From NCBI RefSeq assembly GCF_900101495.1, contig NZ_FMUS01000021.1, positions 1-64,000 of the forward strand: a stretch of DNA of 64,000 nt, read 5' to 3'. The position numbers were made by a program, and so were the translations under genes. The notes beneath the pieces are model-generated. The model was not told the DNA's origin. It saw nothing but the letters and a program-made list of their open reading frames with translations, and made no database searches. The DNA comes from Alkaliphilus peptidifermentans DSM 18978. GTDB lineage: Bacteria; Bacillota; Clostridia; Peptostreptococcales; Natronincolaceae. Shown in pieces: positions 45,520-55,362 of the stretch. Every line of letters begins with the position of its first letter. The stretch's first letter is position 1.

Positions 45520-46695
45520 CTATTTCTTGATAAATAGCTCAAGTGGATAATCATATAGATGCTCAAAACCATTTTTAGTAATTTGTATTGATGCATCTAT
45601 CTCAAATCCAACATCATCAAACCAAATACCTGGAATAAGATGAATTGTCATATTGGGTTGTAGTACCGTTTTATCACCAGGTCTAACACTAATTGTTTGC
45701 TCACCCCAATCTGGAGGATAATTAACCCCTATAGAATAACCTATTCTAGAAGTTTTTATTATACCTGAATGAGCAATACTTTTTCTCCATGCTTCTTCAA
45801 CTTCCTCTACAACGACTCCTGATTTTATTATATTCAAAGCGTCCTGTAATCCTTCAAGCACAACTTTAGCAGTATCTAACATTAATTGCGGAGGATTCTT
45901 TCCCAGATATATTGTACGGGCGATTGGTGCATGATAATGTTTATATGCTCCACATAGCTCCAGTAACACTGCTTCTTCCTGCTGATATCGTTTATCAGTC
46001 CATGTTAAGTGGGGAGTTTTAGTGGCTTCTCCCGCCATCATTAATGGAACTATAGCAGGATAATCGCCACCATGCTCTTCTGTTCCACCATACTGGGCAG
46101 CAGCAATAGCCGCAGCCGCATCACATTCTCTAACTCCTGGTGCAATTACTTTACGGGCAGTATCCATAACTTTTACAGCTATTTTACCTGCTCGTCTCAT
46201 AAACTCAATTTCTGCATTTGATTTTATTAGTCTTACCCAATTAACAAGAGTATTTGCATCAACAAACCGAGCATTAGGAAGGGAAGCCTCTAATTCTACA
46301 TAGGACCGATGTGTGAAGAAAAATTGATCCATTTCAACTCCTATTGATCCTTTATCCCATCCCTTTTCTTTAATGTAGTCTGCAATAAAATGCATTGGAT
46401 GTTTTACAGTAGACTGAACATAGTCATCTGCATACTCCAATATATTTTCCTCCGACAGAAAGCTAGTAATACGGGCTCCATTTGCATCCATACCTCTTCC
46501 AAGCCAAACTGGCTCTTCTTGTTCTAAAGAAACTAGTACACATTGATGTACATAAAAGCTCCAACCATCATATCCAGTTAGATAGTTCATATTAGCAGGG
46601 TGAGATATCAATAATAGATCTATACCTGCCTCACTCATTTTTTCCTTGGTCTTAGATATTCGTTGAAGATATTCCTCTCTTTCAAATACTGGCAT
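45520..46695 (-). CDS. doeA: M24-family ectoine hydrolase-like protein (DoeA/EutD)
   Basis: 391 residues. The N-terminal segment NYLTGYDGWSFYVHQC, GRGMDANGAR and YVQSTVKHPMHFIADYI match ectoine hydrolases DoeA/EutD far better than aminopeptidase P. The usual M24 metal motif with two aspartates reads LLELCGAYKHYHAPIART here, so the metal ligands D-x-G…D are replaced; DoeA/EutD enzymes are reported to work without the metal pair. Predicted to open the ring of ectoine or a similar cyclic amidine to the N-acetyl-diaminobutyrate. Start behind AAGGAGG, 33 bp after the racemase-like gene. A metal-free creatinase-like role is the alternative. Confidence 0.78.
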   Translation of the reverse strand: MPVFEREEYLQRISKTKEKMSEAGIDLLLISHPANMNYLTGYDGWSFYVHQCVLVSLEQEEPVWLGRGMDANGARITSFLSEENILEYADDYVQSTVKHPMHFIADYIKEKGWDKGSIGVEMDQFFFTHRSYVELEASLPNARFVDANTLVNWVRLIKSNAEIEFMRRAGKIAVKVMDTARKVIAPGVRECDAAAAIAAAQYGGTEEHGGDYPAIVPLMMAGEATKTPHLTWTDKRYQQEEAVLLELCGAYKHYHAPIARTIYLGKNPPQLMLDTAKVVLEGLQDALNIIKSGVVVEEVEEAWRKSIAHSGIIKTSRIGYSIGVNYPPDWGEQTISVRPGDKTVLQPNMTIHLIPGIWFDDVGFEIDASIQITKNGFEHLYDYPLELFIKK

Positions 46696-46728
46696 CTCTA
46701 ATCCTCCTTACATTTCTTTTTAATGAGC

Positions 46729-47460
46729 TTACATGAAACCTGTGACTCTATTCTTTACTACTACTGAATAAATATAGTTAATCATAGTTACAAAATCGAA
46801 AACTGGCAATCCTGTTGCCATCTGAATTGCAGAACCATAAGGTGGAAGAACACTACATTCTAAAAGTATAAGCTTAATTGTTGGATCCTTCTTTATCATA
46901 GAAGTTGCCGCCGCAACTACCTCAGTTTCAACCTTTTTAAAATCCAGTTCTCCTACTTCTTCAATAAAAGCCGAAGAAAAATACGACGCATTTTGAAGCC
47001 CCTGTATGGCTATTCTTCCTGGTAAAGCTGCACCACATAACTCCAATATACCTTCACTTAAGGCATTAGAATTCACGGTAATAATTCCAATTTTTTCATT
47101 TGCTGCTATCAGTCTTTCCATAAAAGGAACTTGAAGCAGGCTTGATAGAAACACTGGTAGTTTCAACTGATCTACCAATTGCTTTTGATATAATGCCATA
47201 AATCCACAATCACTGGTTATGGCACGGACTCCTTCTCTTTTTAACTCCAAGCCTGCTTCCAGTACTGCATCTAAAGCCGTAAGATCATGACTTAAAATTC
47301 GTTTGACTGTCAATCCTGGAACTCGTCGAAAACGCACCGGAAAACTATAGGTGGTGGCATTGGCAACATCACCTGGTATAAATGGTGCAACACTATCCAA
47401 TAGAATAATTCCAATAGCTTCACCATAGCTTACTTGGCCAGGTTTTGCATAATATATCAT
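46729..47460 (-). CDS. aspartate/glutamate racemase-superfamily protein
   Basis: 243 residues. Two catalytic cysteines in the expected places: C85 in ITSDCGFMAL and C202 in LLECSVLPPYG. Glu/Asp racemase, hydantoin racemase and arylmalonate decarboxylase all share this fold; EutA of ectoine clusters belongs to the same superfamily, but I do not see enough similarity to call it EutA. It may epimerise the diamino acid intermediate or its carbamoyl form. Start behind AGAGGGG. Confidence 0.75.
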   Translation of the reverse strand: MIYYAKPGQVSYGEAIGIILLDSVAPFIPGDVANATTYSFPVRFRRVPGLTVKRILSHDLTALDAVLEAGLELKREGVRAITSDCGFMALYQKQLVDQLKLPVFLSSLLQVPFMERLIAANEKIGIITVNSNALSEGILELCGAALPGRIAIQGLQNASYFSSAFIEEVGELDFKKVETEVVAAATSMIKKDPTIKLILLECSVLPPYGSAIQMATGLPVFDFVTMINYIYSVVVKNRVTGFM

Positions 47461-47479
47461 CTGATCACCCCTCTACTCT

Positions 47480-48757
47480 TTACATAAATGCCATGTTTGG
47501 TAAGAACAATGCAATTTGAGGAAACATCACTAACAATGCTGTTACCAGAAGTAAAATAAGTACAAAGGGTGGAGTATGCCCAATAATTTCGAGATAAGGC
47601 CGCCTAAAAATTAACTGAGCAGTAAAAATATCGCAGCCAAAAGGTGGTGTGGCAGAACCAATTGCCGCCTGCAAAGTAACAAGAACACCAAGTAAAACAG
47701 GATCAATACCTGTACTAATTACATAAGGGGCAAAAATCGGACTTAATACATAAATAGCAACAATAGGATCTACAAACATACAGGCTATAAAGTATGAAGC
47801 TACAACAATTAATACTACATATAGCTGTGATGGGTCTTGCCCGAATAGTCGTGGCAAGTATTGCTGAGGAATTCTTAAAAAGCTTAGTATCCAAGATAAA
47901 ACATTACCTGCTCCTACTAAGATAAATACAACCCCAGTTATGACACCAGTTTGAAGAAAATGATCGATCATACTATTAAAGGAGAGTGTTTTATAAATTA
48001 ATCCTTCCAATAAAATTGCATAAGCTACAGATACTGCTGCTGCTTCCGTTGGACTAAATATACCACCATAGATTCCACCAATAATAATTACTGGGAATCC
48101 CATAACTAGAATAGCACCCTTAATAGCTTCTTTTCGTTCTGTCCAGCTAGCTTTATCTATGCTACCGATATTATTTCTTTTTGCGTATATATAGCAGTAA
48201 ATAGAAAACAGTAGGAATATAAGAATTCCAGGGCCTACCCCTGCTAAAAACAATCTACCTACAGAGGTTCCTGTAACAACTCCGTAGACTATAAATCCAA
48301 TACTAGGAGGGATCAGAAAAGCAATATCACTAGAATTTATTATCAAGCCTAATGTAAATGAACTTGGATACCCAGCATCAAGTAGCATTGGTCTCATAGT
48401 ACCTCCGATTGCTGCCACTGTTGCTTGAGTAGAACCTGAAACTGCTCCAAAAAGGGTACAACTTGCATTTGTGGTAATTGCTAGACCTCCTGGAATATGT
48501 CCCACAAAGCTTTTTACCATACGTATTAGTCTGTTGGCAGCTTGTCCGGCTGTTATAATATTGGCAGCTAATATAAACATGGGGACGGCCACAAGAGCAG
48601 GAGGAATCATGCCAGTAATAACCTGCTGAACCACAACGTGCATATTTAAATTTGGCATGTTCATTTGAATATAAAGTAGCAATGATCCTAATAGAACCAC
48701 CATGAAGGGGAACCCCATCATAAGTTTAGTGAACATAGTAATTGCCATTAAAAGCAT
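47480..48757 (-). CDS. dctM: TRAP transporter large permease (DctM)
   Basis: 425 residues with about 12 membrane helices. Typical DctM features: FILAANIITAGQAANRLIRM, SCTLFGAVSGSTQATVAAIG, and GSATPPFGCDIFTAQ near the C-terminus. The start is behind AGAGAGG, 15 bp after dctQ. Na+-driven uptake of carboxylates, with ectoines among known TRAP cargo (TeaABC). Confidence 0.92.
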   Translation of the reverse strand: MLLMAITMFTKLMMGFPFMVVLLGSLLLYIQMNMPNLNMHVVVQQVITGMIPPALVAVPMFILAANIITAGQAANRLIRMVKSFVGHIPGGLAITTNASCTLFGAVSGSTQATVAAIGGTMRPMLLDAGYPSSFTLGLIINSSDIAFLIPPSIGFIVYGVVTGTSVGRLFLAGVGPGILIFLLFSIYCYIYAKRNNIGSIDKASWTERKEAIKGAILVMGFPVIIIGGIYGGIFSPTEAAAVSVAYAILLEGLIYKTLSFNSMIDHFLQTGVITGVVFILVGAGNVLSWILSFLRIPQQYLPRLFGQDPSQLYVVLIVVASYFIACMFVDPIVAIYVLSPIFAPYVISTGIDPVLLGVLVTLQAAIGSATPPFGCDIFTAQLIFRRPYLEIIGHTPPFVLILLLVTALLVMFPQIALFLPNMAFM

Positions 48758-48772
48758 ATTTACACCTCTCTT

Positions 48773-49408
48773 TTAGACTTTATCTTTGTCTTTGACTACT
48801 TCTTCCACCATGAAAATATTTTCTGCTAAGTCTTCATGCTTTTCCACAATACTCCTGAGTTCTTCTGCTTCGTAATCTCCCTGCTGTTCTGGTGATAACC
48901 ATACATCCTTCTCAACAATATTCTTTACGATTGTTCTTATATATTGAATTCCTGCAGAAAAAAAGCCAATAGGTATAATAATCAAGAAAAACCAATATGG
49001 CAATCGCAAGGCCGGTGTGCGATGAAGCATCCTTCGACTCATCATCATGTAATCATATGAATAACGGGACATAAGAAACATTACAATGGCACTAATACCA
49101 CAAATTAAAAATATCAATACTTTCTGAATTTTGGGGTTCATGGCATCAAAAATCGCACCCATGCGAACATGTCGAGCCTTTCGCACAGCATAGCTAACAC
49201 CTGTAAAGGTTATCAATATTACCAAGAGTTCAGATATTTCTTCTGCAAAGTATATACTCTTAAAAAAGGTTCTTGCTATAACATTAGTTATCAGTAAGCT
49301 AGCAAGGGCACATACTCCTAGTGATAAAACAATAACTTCGAACCATTCAACACTCTTACCTATAATCTTAAAAGTAGAAAAAACGCCATTCTTTATGTTT
49401 TTTAGCAT
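48773..49408 (-). CDS. dctQ: TRAP transporter small permease (DctQ)
   Basis: About 211 residues from MLKNIKNGVFSTFK, behind AAAGGGG; an earlier start would lie inside the intercistronic hairpin. Four membrane helices with the DctQ motifs ISELLVILITFTGVSYAVRKARHVRMGAI. The acidic C-terminal tail of about 40 residues is longer than usual and of unknown role. Confidence 0.85.
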   Translation of the reverse strand: MLKNIKNGVFSTFKIIGKSVEWFEVIVLSLGVCALASLLITNVIARTFFKSIYFAEEISELLVILITFTGVSYAVRKARHVRMGAIFDAMNPKIQKVLIFLICGISAIVMFLMSRYSYDYMMMSRRMLHRTPALRLPYWFFLIIIPIGFFSAGIQYIRTIVKNIVEKDVWLSPEQQGDYEAEELRSIVEKHEDLAENIFMVEEVVKDKDKV

Positions 49409-49430
49409 ACCTACGCCCCTTTCTGAAATC

Positions 49431-49454
49431 CCTGCGGTGCAACAGCACCGCAGG
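49431..49454 (-). terminator. intercistronic hairpin after the TRAP binding-protein gene
   Basis: A perfect 10-bp GC-rich stem (CCTGCGGTGC / GCACCGCAGG) with a four-base loop, 21 bp past the dctP stop and before the dctQ start. No T-run: more likely an mRNA stabiliser or partial terminator that raises binding-protein output. Confidence 0.75.
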
Positions 49455-49474
49455 AGAATGGTACTCAAAGAATG

Positions 49475-50608
49475 TTAGTCGTTAATTCCCAAAGCTTTTT
49501 TGGCTGCTTCTATATCTTTTTGAAGTGCCTCTAAAATTTCTTCTGCCTGAACCCCTCCAATTTCAAGGAACTTAGGATATACTTTTTCAGCACGCTCTTT
49601 AAAAGGCTTTAGGTCTTCACCAGTAACTTCTATAACTTCTATGCTTGGTTTATCCTTAAGCATTGCTTCTAAGTCAATTTCTGTCTTTTCATCAATCCAT
49701 TTACCTGAAGGAATAATGGCATCAATCCACCATTCTCTCATTTTTTGTTGTGCTTCTTGTGGTAATGAATCAAAGAATTGCATATTAACAGTTGGAATTC
49801 CTAAGAAAGGCTCAGCATATATTTGAGTGAAGTAATTTTGCACTTCATAGAAGTTCATGCTTCTTATGGCAAATATAGGATTTACCTGTCCGTCAATTAA
49901 ACCCATCTGAAGACCACCATAAACTTCTCCATATGACATAGGAGTAGGTGAAGCACCATAAGCCATGTAGTCTTCAACTAGAAGTGTAGACCCCATTACT
50001 CTAACCTTAAATCCATTCATATCTTCTACAGTTCTAATTGGTTTATTAGCTGTCATCCACTGCCATCCTTCATACATTACACTTAGTGGAACTAAACCAT
50101 TTCGACGGAAGCTTTCTTCTAAAATATCCATAAACTCCCCATTTCTAACAACATGGTCAATTACCTCTGGAAGGCGCTCAGATGGCCAAATATAATGTAG
50201 AGCCAATACTTGAGCCTCTGGTACAAAGGCGCTTATCCATGCGAAATCGGTGAAAACGTATTCAACCACACCATATTGTGCCAATTCATTAATGTCACGT
50301 GTATCTCCAAGGGTACCATAAGGATAAACAGTTACATCAAAATCACCATCAGACCAAGCCAGCATTTCATCAGCAAAATACTCTGCCCATACCGTCATAA
50401 AATCTCCTTCAATTTCTTCCGAGGCAAATTTTGCTTCAATTTTAGAGTCAAATATTTTATTAGTTTTTTCTACAGCTTCACCATTGGTTGATCCTACTGG
50501 TTCAGTAGTATCATTATTACTACTGCATCCTGTCAGCCCTAATGTACCCATCAAAATAAGGATTAATAACATTGCCAACATCTTTTGCATTGGTTTTCTG
50601 TTTTTCAT
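49475..50608 (-). CDS. dctP: TRAP transporter substrate-binding lipoprotein (DctP)
   Basis: 377 residues. Lipoprotein signal ending in LGLTGC (C28), then an acidic linker and a DctP fold: MTVWAEYFADEMLAWSDG, FKVRVMGSTLLVEDYMAYGASPTPMSYGEVYGGLQMGLIDGQ. The binding arginine is in GFKVRVMG, which clamps a carboxylate. First gene of the transporter block after 268 bp of untranslated sequence, so it likely has its own promoter. The ligand is unknown; its place beside the DoeA-like gene suggests an ectoine-like compound. Confidence 0.9.
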   Translation of the reverse strand: MKNRKPMQKMLAMLLILILMGTLGLTGCSSNNDTTEPVGSTNGEAVEKTNKIFDSKIEAKFASEEIEGDFMTVWAEYFADEMLAWSDGDFDVTVYPYGTLGDTRDINELAQYGVVEYVFTDFAWISAFVPEAQVLALHYIWPSERLPEVIDHVVRNGEFMDILEESFRRNGLVPLSVMYEGWQWMTANKPIRTVEDMNGFKVRVMGSTLLVEDYMAYGASPTPMSYGEVYGGLQMGLIDGQVNPIFAIRSMNFYEVQNYFTQIYAEPFLGIPTVNMQFFDSLPQEAQQKMREWWIDAIIPSGKWIDEKTEIDLEAMLKDKPSIEVIEVTGEDLKPFKERAEKVYPKFLEIGGVQAEEILEALQKDIEAAKKALGIND

Positions 50609-50876
50609 TTTTCTTCCCCCTTAATTTTTTTAGAATTTGATAGATGATTACTACCAAACCACTTTAAAAAGACTGTTATTTTAATATTTAACTGTCTTAT
50701 TAAAAAAATATGAAATATGTTATCTTCGCATAGCTTGACATATAATGCTTAATCTATGCTCAGTCCAATGCTTGATGGGTATATTGGCATTCATTTTATT
50801 GACAATTCTGATAATTTAGACTAGTTTATAAGCTCTACTAGTAGGTTTTATTCCCACTAGATAGAGCTGTGTCTTT

Positions 50877-51689
50877 CTAATTAATGTCTTTCTTTTCGCC
50901 CATATAACCCACAAAGGCAGCTAATTCTTTAGTTGCTATATCGAGGCCTTTTTTAATATCCATTATTTTATGAAAGCTCAATCTAATACTTGGGCCGCTA
51001 ACACTTACTGCTGCAACTACCTCATTTCTGTAATTTCTTACAGGCATTGCTATACAAGTTAAGCCTGGTACAAATTCTTCATCATCAATACTGTAGCCCT
51101 GTTTTTTTATTTTTTCTAGCTCTAGCATTAAATCATCTAATGAAGTAATGGTATTGGCCGTAAATTTCTTCAATTCGGTGTCACCATACAGGTTATCTAT
51201 TTCTTCCCTTGTCATCTCAGCCATTAAAGATTTTCCCATTGCTGTTGCATGCAATGGTTCTCTACTACCCACCTGAAGGTTAGCAATAAGGGTTGCCTTT
51301 GCATTCATTTTTGATATTGTAACTACAGAGTTTTCTACCCTTACTCCTAAATTTACAGTTTCTCCATAGGTATTACATAGGTCTTCAAGAATTTTAGTAT
51401 CATAATTAAATAGGTTTCTTTGCTGTGGAATTAGATTCCCAATTTCAAAGAGCTTCCATCCTAACCTGTATTTAGTATTGTTGGGACACTTCTCAACATA
51501 GTTATACGACTGTAGAGTATCTAATAACCGATGCACAGTGCTTTTTCCCATCCCTAGCTTACTGCTCAGTTCACTTATTCCAAGACCTCCATTTAAGCCA
51601 TCCTTAGATAAAATATCAATTACATCTAGTGCCTTCTCAACTGTTTGCACTGGGTACTTGGGGTTTTTAACATTTTTTACATTTTCCAA
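50877..51689 (-). CDS. IclR-family transcriptional regulator
   Basis: 270 residues. N-terminal winged helix with GLGISELSSKLGMGKSTVHRLLDTLQSYNYVE and a C-terminal effector domain with LHATAMGKSLMA, DDEEFVPGLTCIAMPVRN and VAAVSVSGPSIR. It lies in the middle of the cluster, 124 bp after the M20 gene and 268 bp before dctP. A palindrome 24 bp upstream of its start recurs before panB; I infer that it controls both transcripts and itself. Confidence 0.9.
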   Translation of the reverse strand: MENVKNVKNPKYPVQTVEKALDVIDILSKDGLNGGLGISELSSKLGMGKSTVHRLLDTLQSYNYVEKCPNNTKYRLGWKLFEIGNLIPQQRNLFNYDTKILEDLCNTYGETVNLGVRVENSVVTISKMNAKATLIANLQVGSREPLHATAMGKSLMAEMTREEIDNLYGDTELKKFTANTITSLDDLMLELEKIKKQGYSIDDEEFVPGLTCIAMPVRNYRNEVVAAVSVSGPSIRLSFHKIMDIKKGLDIATKELAAFVGYMGEKKDIN

Positions 51690-51712
51690 TTGTATCTTCC
51701 TTCCTCTTATAA

Positions 51713-51729
51713 TTCTATATTATAGAACG
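51713..51729 (-). promoter_or_regulatory. candidate IclR operator before iclR
   Basis: TTCTATATTATAGAA is a 7+1+7 palindrome followed by CG, located 24 bp before the iclR start. Matching sites lie at 56361-56377 and 56534-56550. Confidence 0.6.
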
Positions 51730-51813
51730 TTTTTCTCGAGTTTATTATACTATATACAATCTAAATATCCCAGTACATTTTTAACTCCCATATGATATTT
51801 TCTCTTATTATAG

Positions 51814-52995
51814 TTACATCTTGTTTAAATAAGCTAAAACACTTCTAATATGCAGCTCAACACCAATAGCTAATGAATCTTCGTCAATATTGAACCTTGC
51901 GTGATGATGTGGGTAATTTGATCCCTTTTTGTCGTTTCCAGTACCAACAAATATAAATGTACTTGGTACCTCCAATGAAAATTCAGAAAAATCTTCCCCT
52001 GCCATGCAAACATAGGGTACAATGTCTTTTTGAGGATCATTTACAACTTTTTCTGCCTCCTGCCTTACCATGCTTGTAAGCTGCGGATGATTAATTAATA
52101 CTGAATTGCTGGGGATAAACTGTAATTCATAGTGGGCTTGATGTGCTTCACATATGCTCTTCACAATTCTTTCAAACCTTGCATAGGGCTTTTCTTCACT
52201 TGTATCATTACCCTCATATAGATGTCTGATGGTTCCTTCTAAATCTATGGCTTCGGGTATAATGTTTGCTGCAGTACCACCATTGATTTTTCCAAACATA
52301 ATAACGGTTGGATTTAGTGCATTAATCTCTCTTGTTTGTATCATCTGGACATTTTGAATAATACTGGCTGCCGTCAAAATTGGGTCTATTGAGTACTGTG
52401 GAGCCGAGGTATGCCCTCCTTTTCCAATGATTCTTAGTTTGAAATTCTTATGGGCACCCATTATTGGTCCTTCAGAAATTCCAATTTTTCCTGTTTCGAG
52501 GGGTGTCCAAAGATGAATTCCAAGTGCCGCATCTACTTTTGGATTTTCCATTACCCCTTCATCAATCATTATTCTTGCTCCTGCTTCTTCTTCATTGGGT
52601 TGAAAAACAAACTTTATATTACCTTTGATTTTTTCCTTATGCTTAGCCAAAATTTTTGCAGCTACCAGTAGCATCGCAACATGGCCATCATGACCGCATG
52701 CATGCATCTTTCCTTCATAAAGGGATTTATATGAAAGGTCATTTTCTTCACTGACCAATAGAGCATCCATGTCTGCCCTCAAAATGACTGTTGCACCTTC
52801 TTGACTTCCCTTTAATAATCCAACAACTCCAGTAGTTGCTATTTTCATTACTTCAATTCCACAATCCAATAAATATTTCTCTATAACCTCTGAGGTCCTA
52901 AATTCTTGAAAGCCTAACTCTGGATGCTGATGAAAGTCCCTCCTTAAGTCAATCAGTTCTTGAGCATATTTTTTAATCTCTTCTTTAATATTCAT
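51814..52995 (-). CDS. M20D-family amidohydrolase
   Basis: 393 residues. Zinc ligands are in MHACGHDGHVAMLL, FQPNEEEAGARIM and the late PYVCMAGEDFSEF; the lid domain is between about 185 and 300. This subgroup (hippurate, N-acyl-amino acid, IAA-amino acid hydrolases) removes acyl groups from amino acids. In the cluster it could deacetylate N-acetyl-diaminobutyrate in place of the M14-like DoeB/EutE, which I do not see here. This role is an inference; N-acyl-amino acid hydrolysis generally is the safe call. Confidence 0.82.
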   Translation of the reverse strand: MNIKEEIKKYAQELIDLRRDFHQHPELGFQEFRTSEVIEKYLLDCGIEVMKIATTGVVGLLKGSQEGATVILRADMDALLVSEENDLSYKSLYEGKMHACGHDGHVAMLLVAAKILAKHKEKIKGNIKFVFQPNEEEAGARIMIDEGVMENPKVDAALGIHLWTPLETGKIGISEGPIMGAHKNFKLRIIGKGGHTSAPQYSIDPILTAASIIQNVQMIQTREINALNPTVIMFGKINGGTAANIIPEAIDLEGTIRHLYEGNDTSEEKPYARFERIVKSICEAHQAHYELQFIPSNSVLINHPQLTSMVRQEAEKVVNDPQKDIVPYVCMAGEDFSEFSLEVPSTFIFVGTGNDKKGSNYPHHHARFNIDEDSLAIGVELHIRSVLAYLNKM

Positions 52996-53087
52996 GTGAC
53001 TCAGCTCCTACTTAAAAAAGTCAATACTTCAAGGTCTTCCTTCCATAAAATTATAAGAATATTATGGAAGGAAAACCTATTAATTGG

Positions 53088-54320
53088 TTATACCCAGCCT
53101 CTGGCCTTCATTGAATTACTAAGCTTCGTTAATGCATTAACCCAAGCTGCATTCCTCATTGATGTTTTCTTTAGATCAGCTGTTTCAACTGTTTCTCTAT
53201 ATGCCTTTACAATGCGTTCCTTTAGCTTTGAATTAACTGTCTCGATATCCCAATAGGTATCTGTTAATCCTTGTGTACGTTCAAATGAACATACGATTGC
53301 ACTACCACAATTTGTAACTACATCAGGTACAACTTTAATCCCTCTGTCTTCTAGTATTTTTTCGCCATTAGGTGTTATTGGTCCATTGGCACATTCAAGA
53401 ATTAACTTTGCTTTAATGTTATTTGCATTTTCTTCTGTAATAACACTCTGAACCGCTGCAGGCATTAGGATATCACAATTAAGCTCAAGTAATTCTTGGT
53501 TTGATATAGGTCTTGACCCAGGGAACCCTGCCACTGTACCTTCTTTATCTACATAGCTTTCAAGCTCATTAACATTAAAACCATCTAACTTAACAATTCC
53601 ACCATTAATGTCACTTACAGCTATTACTTTATAGCCTTCTTTATATAATAATCTTGCAGCTATTCTGCCTACATTACCAAAGCCTTGAAACACTACAGTT
53701 GACCCCTTAGGAATGGACAAATCCTTCACTGCCTCCATTGTTACAAAGAAAGCTCCTGTTCCTGTAGCTTCCATGCTTCCAACAGTACCATTAACCTCTG
53801 CTGGTTTATCGTTAATTGCAGCTGGACTGTGGAAACCCATTATTTCTTCGTATTCATCCAACATCCATGCTTGTGTTTTAGCACTTGTTCCTATATCTGC
53901 ACCAGGAATGTCTACCCAAGCTCCCTTCATTGGAAGCTTTCGAATATAAGCCCGCGTAAGTCTTTCAAGCTCACCTTCACTTAATTTCTTAGGGTCAACC
54001 TTAATTCCACCTTTTCCTCCACCAGCAGGTATTCCTGCTACTGCATGCTTAATTGTCATCCAAAAGCCCAACGCTTTAACAGTATCAAGGTCTAAATCAG
54101 GTACAAATCTAGTACCGTTTTTTGTTTGTCCTAATGCATCATTATAATGTACACGGTAAGCAGTGAATATTTCTAGATCTCCATTATCAAGCTTCAATGG
54201 AATACTAAACTGGAATATTCTTTTGGGTTGGCTTAGAAATTTTACTACATTAGGCTCCAGTCCTGCAACTTCACTTGCTGCACGTAAAGTGCTTAACGCT
54301 GTATCAAACGGGTTACTCAT
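53088..54320 (-). CDS. Glu/Leu/Phe/Val dehydrogenase family enzyme
   Basis: 410 residues. The substrate-side lysine is in PAGGGKGGIKVDP, the catalytic aspartate region is GAWVDIPGADIGT, and the Rossmann motif is FQGFGNVGRIAA. The N-terminus FQFSIPLKLDNGDLEIFTAYRVHYND fits NAD-dependent glutamate dehydrogenase of the Gdh50 type. It would release ammonia from glutamate formed by transamination in the pathway, or supply 2-oxoglutarate. It lies 92 bp ahead of the M20 gene in the same direction. Confidence 0.87.
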   Translation of the reverse strand: MSNPFDTALSTLRAASEVAGLEPNVVKFLSQPKRIFQFSIPLKLDNGDLEIFTAYRVHYNDALGQTKNGTRFVPDLDLDTVKALGFWMTIKHAVAGIPAGGGKGGIKVDPKKLSEGELERLTRAYIRKLPMKGAWVDIPGADIGTSAKTQAWMLDEYEEIMGFHSPAAINDKPAEVNGTVGSMEATGTGAFFVTMEAVKDLSIPKGSTVVFQGFGNVGRIAARLLYKEGYKVIAVSDINGGIVKLDGFNVNELESYVDKEGTVAGFPGSRPISNQELLELNCDILMPAAVQSVITEENANNIKAKLILECANGPITPNGEKILEDRGIKVVPDVVTNCGSAIVCSFERTQGLTDTYWDIETVNSKLKERIVKAYRETVETADLKKTSMRNAAWVNALTKLSNSMKARGWV

Positions 54321-54376
54321 AATTTTCCTCCTATCATGTTACCCCAAAGGGTTACTTTGTTGTTACCTAATCAACT

Positions 54377-55315
54377 TTATGGTTTAGGTATTGCAAGGTC
54401 TTCCTTATAGTCATTAAAGATTAATTTCTTTCCACTATCCTCAACCCATTCTTTACAAATCTGAGCCATTTTTACCTTCACCTTCACTAGATGGTTTAGA
54501 TGGTCAGAATCATGCCATGAATTATAAAGATCACACTCATTTTTACCAGGCTCAAATTTAAAATATACTGGTGCACAAATTCTAGCAATTTCATCGGCTT
54601 CGATATGTCTTTGGTTTCCGCCCATGGAATCCACAATGCTCATATATACATCCAGGGGAATATTAGTTACGCTCCTTATAGCAGCAAACATGGCTAAGCT
54701 TAAATCAGCCAGGGGGTTAAAGCTGTCTGCCCCTAACTCTTCTAATAGCTTTCCACCAACGGCATTACCATGTCCTGCGAATACTGAAACCTTGAATTTA
54801 ACATCAGCTGGAATTGCTCCATCTGCCCGCATCTTATTTAGTAGGTATAGTAATCCTTCATCTGGAATTAAGAATCCTCTTAGACCAGCTTCTAAGCATC
54901 GATTGAATTCCTTAAGCCATAAGTACAAATTATCTTGACCTCTAATTCTCATTCCTGAAACATATCCTTCTGCTGTAAGATACTGTCGACCTGTATCCCA
55001 TCCTCTTGTAGGTGCAGGATTAACAAGGGCTTCGATTTTAGCTTCTGCGCCTATCTGTGCATAGTATTTTAATTCTTGTTTATCCAGGAGAGCTGATCCG
55101 CCTACCGTTCCAATAACTCTGTGGATAGGCATTTTGTATTTAGCTGCTTCTTTAACCAACACCTCAAAATTCTCAGCATTTTCTATTCCTGGTATTTCCA
55201 TTCTATAATGAGCTCCACCTTCAAAAGTAGTGGATGAAGAAGGCAAATCGTGTCTGTCTTTTAATGGAAAGCTGGTTTTTTCAAGAATGAAATTTTCAAT
55301 ATTTTTCATTGTCAT
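54377..55315 (-). CDS. TIM-barrel protein, peptidase U32-like (putative)
   Basis: 312 residues. Motifs DLPSSSTTFEGGAHYRMEIP, KMPIHRVIGTVGG, RGWDTGRQY, IPDEGLLYLLNKMRADG and KVSVFAGHGNAV suggest a TIM barrel seen in unnamed bacterial proteins sometimes tagged as U32 peptidases. I recall no function for the group. Its place between PanB and glutamate dehydrogenase genes suggests a part in amino or keto acid chemistry. Start behind GGAGGG. Confidence 0.45.
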   Translation of the reverse strand: MTMKNIENFILEKTSFPLKDRHDLPSSSTTFEGGAHYRMEIPGIENAENFEVLVKEAAKYKMPIHRVIGTVGGSALLDKQELKYYAQIGAEAKIEALVNPAPTRGWDTGRQYLTAEGYVSGMRIRGQDNLYLWLKEFNRCLEAGLRGFLIPDEGLLYLLNKMRADGAIPADVKFKVSVFAGHGNAVGGKLLEELGADSFNPLADLSLAMFAAIRSVTNIPLDVYMSIVDSMGGNQRHIEADEIARICAPVYFKFEPGKNECDLYNSWHDSDHLNHLVKVKVKMAQICKEWVEDSGKKLIFNDYKEDLAIPKP

Positions 55316-55362
55316 AATAAATCCCTCCAGTTTAGTTTTTATAAATCCTTTAATAACAACCC

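Noticed and set aside
46729-47460. Naming this racemase-superfamily gene eutA
   Set aside because: Fold and two cysteines fit, but the sequence is not close enough to EutA as I know it; kept at superfamily level.
50830-50872. Hairpin (AGCTCTA arms) after iclR as a terminator
   Set aside because: The stem is clear but imperfect and no T-run follows on either strand; its function cannot be stated.
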